Positions 1 through 7,150 are shown, counted from the first letter of the stretch. The stretch: DNA of 7,306 bases from an uncultured Pseudomonadota bacterium (GCA_903854305.1 CAINWC010000175.1:1-7306); one strand, 5' to 3'. Notes: a model not told the origin generated them from the letters alone. Made by a program: numbers and translations.

Positions 1-819
1 GTCTGCGTATACAACTTCAGATATTTTTTCCATCAATAATGATCGGTATTCAATAAAACGCGGCAGTTTTCGTGTTTCCAGATTGCTTCTTGGGCGTGGT
101 AGATCTATTGCTAACTCGCTGTGGATACCATCTGGTGCAACACCAAGAACTACTACTCGATCTGCAAGAAAAACGGCCTCGTCAATGTCGTGAGTAATAA
201 ACAAGACCGTTTGATTAAGCGCAGACCACAAACGCAAAGTCTCTTCGTTTAGGTTGTTACGCGTAATTGCGTCCAAGGCAGCGAAAGGTTCATCCATCAA
301 TAACAATGTCGGCTCAAGAATCAATGTGCGAGCTAAAGAAATCCGCTGCTGCATACCGCCTGAAAGTTGATACGGCAATTTGTCAGCAGCCTTTTCCAAT
401 CCAACTAAGCCTAAGTAATGGCGTGCCATCTCAACTTGTGCTTTGATACCAAGCCGATTCTCCATGCGTAGCCCAAAACATATGTTCTCTAATGAGGTCA
501 GCCAAGGGAAAAGCTGGGGAGACTGGAACACGTATCCGAGCTCTGGCATTCCCGGGTAAACTGATGCGCCATTGATACTAATATTACCGTGAGTGGGTTT
601 CTGGAATCCTGAAAGCAGATTAAGTAACGTGGATTTTCCACAACCAGATGGTCCAAGAAGGGCTACGAATTCTCCTGGTTTCGTTTGTAATGAGAACGAA
701 CGGAAAACGTCATGCCCATTCGGATATGTAAAATCAATACTATCAACCGATAGATTTGCAGCTGTTGCGTGCCTACTTGTTGTTGAAGTCGGTGCTAGCA
801 ATTCACTTTGTGTTGTCAT
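1..819 (-). CDS. ABC transporter ATP-binding protein, nitrate/sulfonate/taurine type (partial, 3' end outside window)
   Basis: This is the cytoplasmic ATPase that would power an uptake ABC transporter with a separate permease and periplasmic binding protein. The reverse strand stays open from the ATG at 819-817 to the window edge (273 codons). All nucleotide-binding motifs are visible: Walker A GPSGCGKST (residues 56-64), Q-loop Q99, signature LSGGMQQR (152-159), Walker B LLLMDEP (172-178), D-loop ALD (181-183) and switch histidine H210 in ITHDIDEA. The FQSPQLFPWLT stretch after the Q-loop and the HDIDEAVFLADRVVVL stretch are typical of the SsuB/TauB/NrtD group. Family members are about 250-280 residues, so little should be missing. 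An in-frame stop lies four codons upstream of the ATG, which therefore is the first possible ATG; the ribosome site (GATGGATAG) is weak. The substrate cannot be read from the ATPase; sulfonates, nitrate, thiamine precursors and nitrogen compounds all occur in this group. It is transcribed divergently from the HutC-type regulator. Confidence 0.93.
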   Translation of the reverse strand, partial: MTTQSELLAPTSTTSRHATAANLSVDSIDFTYPNGHDVFRSFSLQTKPGEFVALLGPSGCGKSTLLNLLSGFQKPTHGNISINGASVYPGMPELGYVFQSPQLFPWLTSLENICFGLRMENRLGIKAQVEMARHYLGLVGLEKAADKLPYQLSGGMQQRISLARTLILEPTLLLMDEPFAALDAITRNNLNEETLRLWSALNQTVLFITHDIDEAVFLADRVVVLGVAPDGIHSELAIDLPRPRSNLETRKLPRFIEYRSLLMEKISEVVYAD

Positions 820-837
820 TAAATACTATCCATCTAA

Positions 838-870
838 AACTTGATGAAATAATACAAGTTAATACAAGCT
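838..870 (-). promoter_or_regulatory. Candidate operator repeats in front of the ABC ATPase gene
   Basis: On the minus strand the 9-mer CTTGTATTA occurs twice in tandem, exactly 10 bp apart (plus-strand AATACAAGTT at 851-860 and AATACAAGCT at 861-870). The arm AACTTG at 838-843 is also the inverted complement of CAAGTT at 855-860. The half-site CTTGTAT resembles, as I recall them, known HutC-family operators of the form CTTGTAT-n-ACAAG. With a HutC-type gene next door, binding by that regulator is a reasonable inference. The repeats fill the spacer of the candidate promoter, which would suit repression. Confidence 0.4.
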
Positions 871-876
871 GAGCAA
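849..876 (-). promoter_or_regulatory. Candidate promoter for the ABC ATPase gene
   Basis: Read on the minus strand, TTGCTC (876-871) and TATTAT (854-849) are separated by 16 bp and match the sigma-70 -35 and -10 consensus at four and five of six positions. The -10 lies about 30 bp before the ATG at 819. The region is AT-rich, so chance matches are possible. Confidence 0.35.
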
Positions 877-949
877 AATAATAATATCTTATATACTTAT
901 AACGGATTGCAATGATCTGATTCAGCTACTAAAGTTAGCTATGATGGCG

Positions 950-962
950 GTATTTACAATAC
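950..962. promoter_or_regulatory. 13-bp palindrome upstream of the GntR-family gene
   Basis: GTATT-TAC-AATAC is a perfect inverted repeat with 5-bp arms and a 3-bp centre, about 80 bp before the regulator start. Its size and symmetry would suit a dimeric winged-helix regulator, possibly for autoregulation. It differs from the CTTGTAT repeats near the ATPase gene, so the two may not bind the same protein. Confidence 0.25.
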
Positions 963-1042
963 TAGCGTCTGATCATGCAGTAATATGGTCTGTATTGAAT
1001 AAAAAATTAGCTATTCCATTAAGGATAACGATCTAGCCTACT

Positions 1043-1774
1043 ATGTCTCTCGTTCGTGAAAATGCAACTTCGCTGTACCAGCAAATCTCCTCGTTATTAC
1101 GCGAAGAAATTAGCCGTGGTCAATATGAACCTTCTGGAAAACTGCCATCAGAAGCTGCGTTATGCAGACGTTTTTCCGTCAGTCGTGTTACGGTAAGGCT
1201 CGCATTAGATAAGTTGGTTGAAGACAATATTGTTGAGCGTAAGCAGGGGAAGGGGTCCTTTGCTTTAGGTAAGCAGCTACGCCACGGACTAGATTATTTA
1301 CGAAGTTTTCATGAGTCGCTAGTCATGCAGGGACTTAAACCGGAAATGCGGTTGGTCTCTCGAAAAGTTGTACCATTGCCTGATTCACTCCATGCTTTGT
1401 TCGGTATGGATATATGCAAAAGTATGCGCTTAGAACGGTTACATATGGTCGAGGGTGAGCCTATAGCTTTAGGTCGGAGTTATCTGCCTGTAGAAGTAGA
1501 ATCAGTGAGTTGGGATGAAACAGAACAGCAACCCACCTATGCAATTCTTGAATCGGTGACTGGGTTGTCAGTGGTTCGTGCTGATCTAGCCATTAGCGCA
1601 CAACAGGCTGATAAGGAACTAGCTAGCTTACTAAAGATAAGTGCTGGGATGCCTTTGCTAGTGATGACGCGTTCATCATACTTTTCAAGTGGCACATGCT
1701 GTGATCATTCAGTTTTTTATATCCGGCCAGAACGCTATGAGTTTGTATTGAGTAGCCATTTCAAACATGATTAA
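1043..1774 (+). CDS. GntR-family transcriptional regulator, HutC subfamily (UTRA domain)
   Basis: A 243-residue DNA-binding regulator of normal family length. The N-terminal winged helix-turn-helix spans about residues 10-75, with the GntR pattern LYQQISSLLREEI, then LPSEAALCRRFSVSRVTVRLAL (34-55) and the wing ERKQGKGSFA (65-74). SVSRVTVR is the recognition helix region. Residues about 85-236 form a UTRA effector-binding domain, recognised by LRSFHESLVMQGLKP (86-100), MRLERLHMVEGEPIALGRSYLP (128-149) and the closing HSVFYIRPERYEF (222-234). HutC-type proteins are usually dimeric repressors released by a small metabolite. The adjacent divergent ABC transporter gene is the likely target and its substrate, or a derivative, the likely effector; this is inference. 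An in-frame TAG at 1034-1036 rules out a longer protein. The start lacks a well-placed ribosome site (AAGGA at 1021-1025 is too far), so expression may be low. Confidence 0.92.
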   Translation: MSLVRENATSLYQQISSLLREEISRGQYEPSGKLPSEAALCRRFSVSRVTVRLALDKLVEDNIVERKQGKGSFALGKQLRHGLDYLRSFHESLVMQGLKPEMRLVSRKVVPLPDSLHALFGMDICKSMRLERLHMVEGEPIALGRSYLPVEVESVSWDETEQQPTYAILESVTGLSVVRADLAISAQQADKELASLLKISAGMPLLVMTRSSYFSSGTCCDHSVFYIRPERYEFVLSSHFKHD

Positions 1775-1935
1775 ATTGTAGGTATTTTCTGTGTGGTAGC
1801 AACCCGTTGAACTAGCCTAGAGAAAATCTAGTATAGTAAGTCTTCCAAACATTGTTGAGAGGTTTTTGAGCGCCTGCTTGGTTCGGTTGACTGGCAATGT
1901 TGGGTCGCGATTTACCCTATGGCCTCATAATTAGC

Positions 1936-1964
1936 TTGCCACAAAGCAGTCAATGTCTGATAAT
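1936..1964 (+). promoter_or_regulatory. Candidate sigma-70 promoter reading into repeat copy 1
   Basis: TTGCCA (1936-1941) and GATAAT (1959-1964) are separated by exactly 17 bp and each matches the consensus hexamer at five of six positions. Transcription would start near 1971 and reach the terminator at 2160-2190, giving an RNA of about 220 nt. The 12 bases TGATAATCTGCT (1958-1969) recur before copy 2 at 6920-6931, but copy 2 has no comparable -35 at the right distance. Confidence 0.45.
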
Positions 1965-1998
1965 CTGCTCAGGATACTAGAGCGTCCGCATTAAAAAG

Positions 1999-2190
1999 TT
2001 TAGTGGCGTTCTTGTGGCTATCAGTAGCTTAAATATGCTTAATTATGACATAAGGCTAACGCCTATACGGGTTGATAGGCATAGCATAGGTTGGCATAGC
2101 TGGTTGATTTACAAGTTCGAATCTTGCTGTCCCAACCAATAAAATCTTTAAAAACAATTAAGTCAGCCGAGAAGCTGGCTTTTTTGTTTG
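1999..2190 (+). repeat. Structured tRNA-like repeat, copy 1 (possible small RNA)
   Basis: This stretch is repeated in the same orientation at 6974-7150. The first 27 bases (1999-2025) are identical in both copies; the rest is clearly alignable but diverged. Visible structure: hairpin GCCTAT/ATAGGC (2061-2066 with 2075-2080), a T-arm-like hairpin CAAG-TTCGAAT-CTTG (2112-2126) followed by TGTCCCAACCA ending at 2138, and a longer-range pairing GGTTGG (2089-2094) with CCAACC (2132-2137). An intrinsic terminator follows. The T-arm and CCA end recall a tRNA 3' end, perhaps a proline tRNA by its ending in copy 2, but the segment before the T-arm is too short for an anticodon arm, so it is not a working tRNA. 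Copy 1 contains a 10-bp tandem duplication (2027-2046) absent from copy 2. It may be a small RNA or a decayed tRNA-derived repeat. Confidence 0.85.
2160..2190 (+). terminator. Intrinsic terminator of repeat copy 1
   Basis: AAGTCAGC (2160-2167) pairs with GCTGGCTT (2174-2181) over eight base pairs including one T-G wobble, with loop CGAGAA. A T-rich run follows (TTTTTTGTTTG from 2180). Both arms of the stem are identical in copy 2 while the loop differs, which supports selection on the stem. Confidence 0.8.
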
Positions 2191-2450
2191 TATGGGGTGA
2201 ATGCCTTGTCGCCGAAACGATTAGGAAACAGTTCGCTAAAGCTCATATTAAAGTGTAGTTACTGTTATTTCTGATGACATAGTAATATCTGCAATCTGTT
2301 TCAACTAGTCTTCTGACGGAACTAGAATTAAGCGTCACTAGATATTTGTGCTATTTGAGATAGAAGAGGATAGATTAGTCACAATTTTAGCCGTGTGGCA
2401 TCAGCATAAAGATGATTGCTATTAACTATTAATTGGTTTGATGTAAGAGC

Positions 2451-2463
2451 CCTTTTTAAAAGG
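2451..2463. promoter_or_regulatory. Odd palindrome upstream of parE
   Basis: CCTTTT-T-AAAAGG is a perfect 6-bp inverted repeat around a single base, 33-45 bp before the parE start. It lies where a transcription start or an operator for the parE-parC operon could be. The one-base centre makes an RNA hairpin unlikely, so a DNA-level role is the better guess. No function is established. Confidence 0.2.
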
Positions 2464-2484
2464 CGTATCTAGTTGGTAATCTGT

Positions 2485-2489
2485 AAGGA
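2485..2489 (+). promoter_or_regulatory. Ribosome binding site of parE
   Basis: AAGGA sits six bases before the ATG at 2496, a normal Shine-Dalgarno position, and supports this start. Confidence 0.75.
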
Positions 2490-2495
2490 ACAAGA

Positions 2496-4481
2496 ATGGC
2501 AGTCAAAGAATACGACGCTGACTCGGTAAGGGTTTTACGCGGGTTAGAGCCAGTACGCGCTAGGCCTGGTATGTATACTAGGACGGACTCTCCTACACAT
2601 ATCGTGCAAGAAGTCATCGATAATGCGGCAGATGAAGCGCTTGGCGGCCATGCCACCCATATCTCCGTTACCATTTTTAAGGATGGTGCTGTTGAGGTGT
2701 CGGACAACGGTCGCGGTATTCCAGTAGAAATCCCCACAGGTGAATCACAACCAGCGGTTGAGCTGGTCTTTGTGCAATTACATGCGGGCGGAAAGTTTGA
2801 TAAAGAGGATGAAAGTAGTTCGTATCGATTCTCTGGTGGATTGCATGGCGTTGGCGTTTCAGTTACCAATGCGCTATCCACCCGCTTAGAGGTTAAAGTT
2901 AAGCGAGATGGCAAAATACATGGACTTACCTTTGCTAATGGCGATTGCATTGAGCCATTAAAAGAAATTGGTAAATGTTTGAAGAAAGATACTGGCACCA
3001 CGGTGAAATGCTGGCCAGATCCAAAATATTTTGACTCACCAAGAGTGTCACTCTCACAGCTTGAGCATCTCATTAAATCCAAAGCAGTGCTTTTGCGCGG
3101 AGTAAGCGTTACCTTAACGACTGAAGGTGCAGACGGTTTTGAAGAGCGTTCGTGGACTTACGAAGGCGGTTTGCCGCAATATCTTGACGAAATGATAGGC
3201 GAGCGTGATGAAGTGGAAAACGAGCCGCAAATACCCATTATCTCAGGCGAGTTTTATCACAACGAAAATAATGAAGGCATCTCAAAAGGCGAGGGCGCAT
3301 TATGGGCTTTGTCATTTGGTGCAGGCGGCGCACGTGGTGAGTCCTACGTCAATCTTATTCCAACGCTGTCAGGCGGTACGCATGAAGCGGGTCTTCGTAA
3401 TGGCGTGTTTGAAGCGGTAAAGTCATTCATGGAGCATCACAGCATGATGCAACGTGGCGTTAAGATTTCTTCTGAAGATGTTTGGAATAATGTTTGCTAT
3501 GTGCTGGCGGCAAAGGTATTAGACCCTCAATTCCAAGGGCAGACTAAAGAGAAGCTGACCAATCGCGATGCGATGAAAATGGTCGCTTCGTCAATGAAGC
3601 CTATCATGGAAACTTGGTTGAGTCAGAATGTAGAGTATGCAAAGCGTATTTCGGATTTAGTCAATCGCTCTGCGGCGGCTCGCAATAAATCGACCCAGAA
3701 AATCGAGAAGCGAAAATCTTCTGGCGTTAACATGATGCCGGCCAAGCTCACCGATTGTGAGGCGGCAGGTACGATGGCCGCTGAATTGTTCTTGGTTGAA
3801 GGCGATTCTGCGGGCGGTAGCGCCAAAATGGGACGGAATAACGAATTTCAGTCATTACTGCCGTTACGCGGCAAGGTGCTGAATACTTGGGAGGTGGATG
3901 CTGGCCGTATCTTTGGTAATTCAGAAGTGCATGACATTTTTGTGGCCTTAGGTATTGAGCCACATACCATTAACGATAATCCTGATTTTTCTGGTCTGCG
4001 CTACGGCAAGTTGTGCATATTGTCGGATGCTGACGTTGATGGCTCACACATTCAAGTTTTGTTACTCACGCTATTTTTGCGTCACGCGCCTAAATTGATT
4101 GAACGCGGTCATGTTTATATTTCTCAACCGCCGCTTTACCGTATAGATGTTCCAGCCCAAGGCAAAAACAAACCTGCTAGAAAAATCTATGTCTCTGACG
4201 ATGCTGAAAAAGTATCGACTTTAGAAAAACTCAAAAGAGAAGGTGTTTCTGAGGATAAAGTGGGCATTCAGCGATTTAAAGGTCTTGGTGAAATGAACCC
4301 AGATCAGTTATGGGAGACGACCTTATGCCCAGACACTCGCCGATTAGTACAGGTACGTATGCCTGAAGGTGAAGCCACGGTCGCGCATAAGATGTTCGAT
4401 ATGCTGATGGCTAAGAATGAATCTGCCGCCAGAAAAGAATGGATAGAACGCCGTGGTAATGATGTTGAGGCGGATGTTTAA
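2496..4481 (+). CDS. parE: DNA topoisomerase IV subunit B (ParE)
   Basis: ParE is the ATPase subunit of the ParC2-ParE2 enzyme, which unlinks daughter chromosomes after replication. The 661-residue protein has the GHKL ATPase fold: catalytic E39 with N43 in QEVIDNAADEAL, DNGRGIP (70-76), GGLHGVG lid (114-120) and the QTK loop lysine (349-351) in the transducer domain. The TOPRIM metal site follows: EGDSAGGSAK (435-444), PLRGKVLNTWEV (456-467) and DADVDGSHI (511-519). IQRFKGLGEMNPDQLWETTL (591-610) is the conserved type IIA tail. PLRGKVLNTWEV is the ParE form; GyrB typically has ILNVEKA at this place, and the protein lacks the long insert of enterobacterial GyrB. Length is close to known ParE proteins (E. 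coli 630). The stop touches the parC start, so the subunits are probably made from one mRNA in matched amounts. Confidence 0.97.
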   Translation: MAVKEYDADSVRVLRGLEPVRARPGMYTRTDSPTHIVQEVIDNAADEALGGHATHISVTIFKDGAVEVSDNGRGIPVEIPTGESQPAVELVFVQLHAGGKFDKEDESSSYRFSGGLHGVGVSVTNALSTRLEVKVKRDGKIHGLTFANGDCIEPLKEIGKCLKKDTGTTVKCWPDPKYFDSPRVSLSQLEHLIKSKAVLLRGVSVTLTTEGADGFEERSWTYEGGLPQYLDEMIGERDEVENEPQIPIISGEFYHNENNEGISKGEGALWALSFGAGGARGESYVNLIPTLSGGTHEAGLRNGVFEAVKSFMEHHSMMQRGVKISSEDVWNNVCYVLAAKVLDPQFQGQTKEKLTNRDAMKMVASSMKPIMETWLSQNVEYAKRISDLVNRSAAARNKSTQKIEKRKSSGVNMMPAKLTDCEAAGTMAAELFLVEGDSAGGSAKMGRNNEFQSLLPLRGKVLNTWEVDAGRIFGNSEVHDIFVALGIEPHTINDNPDFSGLRYGKLCILSDADVDGSHIQVLLLTLFLRHAPKLIERGHVYISQPPLYRIDVPAQGKNKPARKIYVSDDAEKVSTLEKLKREGVSEDKVGIQRFKGLGEMNPDQLWETTLCPDTRRLVQVRMPEGEATVAHKMFDMLMAKNESAARKEWIERRGNDVEADV

Positions 4482-6776
4482 ATGGATAGCACCCACATGA
4501 TTGAAGATAATAACGATAACGAGAATGGCGCCGTTGCTATTGGTGAATATGCTGAAGAAGCTTATCTGGCTTATGCGGTATCCGTTGTAAAAGGTCGCGC
4601 ATTACCATCAGTAGAAGATGGTCAAAAACCTGTTCAGCGACGCATTCTTTTTGCCATGAAAGAAATGGGTTTGGTGGCTGGCGTTAAGCCGGTTAAATCA
4701 GCGCGTGTTGTGGGTAACGTGCTGGGTATGTACCACCCGCATGGCGACAGTTCTGCGTATGAAGCCGCTGTGCGCTTGGCGCAAGACTTTACGCTGCGTT
4801 ATCCATTGATTGACGGTCAAGGCAACTTTGGTTCTCGTGATGGTGATGGTGCGGCTGCAATGCGCTATACCGAAATGCGTTTATCGTCAATTGCTGACTT
4901 GCTACTTTCTGAAATTGATCGCGGTACGGTTGATTTTCAAAGTAATTACGATGGCGCTTTTCAAGAGCCAGTCATGCTACCAGCCAGATTGCCGATGATG
5001 CTGCTCAACGGCGCTTCTGGTATTGCCGTTGGTATGGCAACAGAAATGATTCCACATAATATGCGTGAGATTGCTAGCGCAGTATTACATGTGATGGATA
5101 ACCCAGATTGCACGACGGAAGCATTGATGGAGCATGTTCCAGGCCCAGATTTTCCTGGCGGCGGACAGCTGATTTCACAAACCTCTGATATTCATTCAAC
5201 GTATGAAACCGGACGCGGCTCGTTAAGATTACGCGCGAGATGGATTGTCGAACCGATGGCGCGTGGCCAGTGGCGTATCATTATCAATGAATTACCGCAC
5301 GGTGTTTCCGTTGAAACAGTCATGGCGGAAATCGAAGCCATCTCTAATCCTAAGCCTAAAAAAGATAAAAAGACGATAGACCAAGACCAATTATTGGTTA
5401 AGCAGTCTGTTTTAAGCATGCTTGATTCAGTCAAAAGCGAAGGTAAAAAGGATGTTCGCCTCATTCTTGAGCCCAAGACCAGTAAGATTCCTAGTGAAGA
5501 GCTGATGGCATTTTTGCTGGTGCATACCAGCATGGAAGTGTCATGCCCGGTCAACATGGTAATGATAGGTACGGATGGCCGTCCCGCGCAAAAAGGCTTG
5601 GTTAAAATCCTGAAAGAATGGATTGAATTCCGCCTCAATGTTGTGCGTAGACGTTGCCAGTTTGACTTGGATAAGATCAATCGTCGCATCCACATTTTGG
5701 ATGGCCGCTTGATTGCTTTCCTGCATATCGACGAAATCATCAAAGTGATTCGCAATTCAGATGACCCTAAAGCCGATTTGATCACAGCCTTTAATTTAAG
5801 CGAAATTCAAGCTGAAGATATTCTCGAGATCAGACTGCGCCAATTGGCAAGGCTAGAAGGCTTTAAGATCGAAAGAGAATTAAAGGAGCTTCGTGAAGAG
5901 GCTGGCAAGCTAGAAGCGATTTTAGCCAGTGAACCAAAGTTACGCAGATTAACCGCTAAAGAAATCAAACAGGATGCTGAAAAATACGGTGATGATAGAC
6001 GTACATTGATTGAGCCTGTTGAACGTGCGCAGGGCGGCCAAAAAGCTTTTGTTGTTGATGAGCCGGTCACGATTATGCTCTCTAAGAATGGCTGGATTAG
6101 ATCCAGACAAGGCCACGGCGTTGACCGTGAGTCTATCGCATGGAAAGCCGGCGATGGTGAGTTTGCAGTCATTGAAACGCGCACTACATTGCCCATTGTG
6201 TTGATGGATGCTAACGGTCGATGTTACTCATTTGATGCCTCTAGCATACCTGGCGGCAAAGGCGATGGCATCCCAGTCAGTTCTGTCATTGATGTTCAGA
6301 ACGGTGCTAAATTGGCACATGCACTTTCAGGCAAAGATGAGGATAGATACCTCTTCACCACATCAAACAGCTACGGGTTCATCGCGCCATTAAAAGGACT
6401 TGTTGCCAGACCTAAAGCCGGTAAGGCATTTATGAAGCCAGAGGATGGTGCAATTATCAATCCGCCGTTGAAATTGGATGCAAGTACGCATGTTGCGGTA
6501 ACATCATCGGAGAATAAGCTGCTGGTATTCCAAGTCAGTGAAATAAACGAATACCCAAATGGCGGCAGAGGCGTGAGGATGATGGATGTTCCAGATGGTG
6601 TAGCACTTACGCGAGTTGAATTGTGTGATGGCACATTTGCGAGCATCATTGTCAAAGGTAAAACAAAAACCATAAGCGGTGAAGATTTGACTAAACACCT
6701 TCAGAAGCGCGCTAGAAAGGGTGGTTTGATCAGTACAGGTAATAGTAGCCAACCAAGACAGAGAACCTTGCTTTAG
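4482..6776 (+). CDS. parC: DNA topoisomerase IV subunit A (ParC)
   Basis: ParC is the DNA breakage-reunion subunit that partners ParE in decatenating chromosomes. The 764-residue protein (E. coli 752) carries the catalytic tyrosine Y129 in AMRYTEMRL, the winged-helix region [20 protein letters not shown] (76-95) and the DNA-bending isoleucine I181 in [12 protein letters not shown] coiled-coil stretch lies around 450-485. Residues from about 520 form the beta-pinwheel C-terminal domain, with a basic tail (QKRARKGG, 741-748). A lysine-rich loop, [13 protein letters not shown] (291-303), looks like a lineage-specific insertion. S90 and E94 correspond to E. coli S80 and E84, so the main quinolone-target positions look wild type. 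The start abuts the parE TAA; GAGGCGGA (4467-4474) inside parE is a well-spaced ribosome site, making this ATG better than the one at 4497. ParC is preferred over GyrA because of the ParE neighbour and the short length. Confidence 0.96.
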   Translation: MDSTHMIEDNNDNENGAVAIGEYAEEAYLAYAVSVVKGRALPSVEDGQKPVQRRILFAMKEMGLVAGVKPVKSARVVGNVLGMYHPHGDSSAYEAAVRLAQDFTLRYPLIDGQGNFGSRDGDGAAAMRYTEMRLSSIADLLLSEIDRGTVDFQSNYDGAFQEPVMLPARLPMMLLNGASGIAVGMATEMIPHNMREIASAVLHVMDNPDCTTEALMEHVPGPDFPGGGQLISQTSDIHSTYETGRGSLRLRARWIVEPMARGQWRIIINELPHGVSVETVMAEIEAISNPKPKKDKKTIDQDQLLVKQSVLSMLDSVKSEGKKDVRLILEPKTSKIPSEELMAFLLVHTSMEVSCPVNMVMIGTDGRPAQKGLVKILKEWIEFRLNVVRRRCQFDLDKINRRIHILDGRLIAFLHIDEIIKVIRNSDDPKADLITAFNLSEIQAEDILEIRLRQLARLEGFKIERELKELREEAGKLEAILASEPKLRRLTAKEIKQDAEKYGDDRRTLIEPVERAQGGQKAFVVDEPVTIMLSKNGWIRSRQGHGVDRESIAWKAGDGEFAVIETRTTLPIVLMDANGRCYSFDASSIPGGKGDGIPVSSVIDVQNGAKLAHALSGKDEDRYLFTTSNSYGFIAPLKGLVARPKAGKAFMKPEDGAIINPPLKLDASTHVAVTSSENKLLVFQVSEINEYPNGGRGVRMMDVPDGVALTRVELCDGTFASIIVKGKTKTISGEDLTKHLQKRARKGGLISTGNSSQPRQRTLL

Positions 6777-6864
6777 GCGTGGTAATTTTGTTGTCAGTAG
6801 CAATCTATGCATGGCTGAATTGCACTTTAAATTTATATTCTAGGAATTTACATGCTAGATTTAG

Positions 6865-6881
6865 ATAATAGTGTCTATTAT
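6865..6881. repeat. AT-rich inverted repeat downstream of parC
   Basis: ATAATAG-TGT-CTATTAT is a perfect 7-bp stem with a 3-base loop, about 90 bp after the parC stop. It has no T-run, so it is at best a weak terminator or an mRNA 3' stabiliser for the parE-parC transcript. Confidence 0.35.
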
Positions 6882-6973
6882 TGTTAGCAAGGGTTAAATA
6901 AACTCTGGTTGTTAAACTTTGATAATCTGCTTTTAAATTAGCTTTGGATTTCCTTGTAATCCACATCAATAAA

Positions 6974-7150
6974 TTTAGTGGCGTTCTTGTGGCTATCAGT
7001 CGCTTAACTATGACATAATTCTAATGCCTGTAAGGGTTGATTAGGTGTACATGGGCTGGCATGGATGTTCTGTTACAAGATCGAATCTTGTTGCCCCGAC
7101 CAAATAAATATATTATTCATTTAAGTCAGCCATGTGCTGGCTTTCTTGTT
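6974..7150 (+). repeat. Structured tRNA-like repeat, copy 2
   Basis: Second copy of the element at 1999-2190, in the same orientation and about 5 kb away. Positions 6974-7000 are identical to 1999-2025. The 3' part keeps the T-arm-like hairpin CAAG-ATCGAAT-CTTG (7076-7090) and TTGCCCCGACCA ending at 7102; over the 28 bases ending in CCA, 24 match copy 1. The pairing GGCTGG (7054-7059) with CCGACC (7096-7101) is weaker than in copy 1, with a C-A mismatch and a T-G wobble; GGGC (7053-7056) with GCCC (7093-7096) is an alternative. The CCCCGACCA ending is like that of proline tRNAs, from memory of the family. There is no space for an anticodon arm. It lacks the 10-bp duplication of copy 1 and a clear -35 element, so it may be the less active copy. 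Confidence 0.85.

Larger units (their letters stand above)
1775..2495. other. Gene-free interval between the regulator and parE
   Basis: No reading frame here looks like a protein gene. The interval holds a short hairpin just after the regulator gene (CTAGA at 1817-1821, TCTAG at 1827-1831, no T-run), a promoter-like pair at 1936-1964, copy 1 of a structured repeat ending in an intrinsic terminator (to about 2190), and an odd palindrome at 2451-2463 before parE. The part from about 2205 to 2445 is AT-rich and shows nothing I can name; parE must be transcribed from here or from further upstream, but I see no convincing promoter. Confidence 0.7.

Noticed and set aside
593..844. Plus-strand 83-codon open frame at the left
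   Set aside because: It is antisense to the Walker A region of the ABC ATPase, whose motifs are intact on the other strand.
1855..1935. Short open stretches in the locally GC-richer segment after the regulator, possibly a remnant of a gene
   Set aside because: The frames are under about 40 codons, have no plausible start, and show no recognisable motif.
2062..2138. A functional tRNA gene (77-nt span ending in CCA)
   Set aside because: The 5' part does not pair with the 3' acceptor strand as a tRNA would, and there is no anticodon stem-loop; only the T-arm and 3' end are tRNA-like.
1999..2190. CRISPR array or tandem repeat array
   Set aside because: There are only two copies about 5 kb apart and no regular spacer pattern.
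2163..2246. Minus-strand 27-codon open frame beginning MSFSELFPNRFG, ending inside the copy 1 terminator
   Set aside because: It has no clear ribosome site, overlaps the terminator stem, is not present in copy 2, and resembles no family I know.
2456..3082. Long minus-strand open frame opposite the start of parE
   Set aside because: It lies antisense to the conserved ATPase domain of ParE, and its translation has no recognisable domain; it is a shadow of parE codon use.
5192..5785. Long minus-strand open frame inside parC
   Set aside because: It is fully antisense to conserved ParC sequence and shows no family features.
2000..7102. attL/attR pair of a recent integrative element at a tRNA gene
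   Set aside because: The repeats extend well beyond a tRNA 3' end on both sides, are diverged from each other, and enclose only parE-parC with no integrase.
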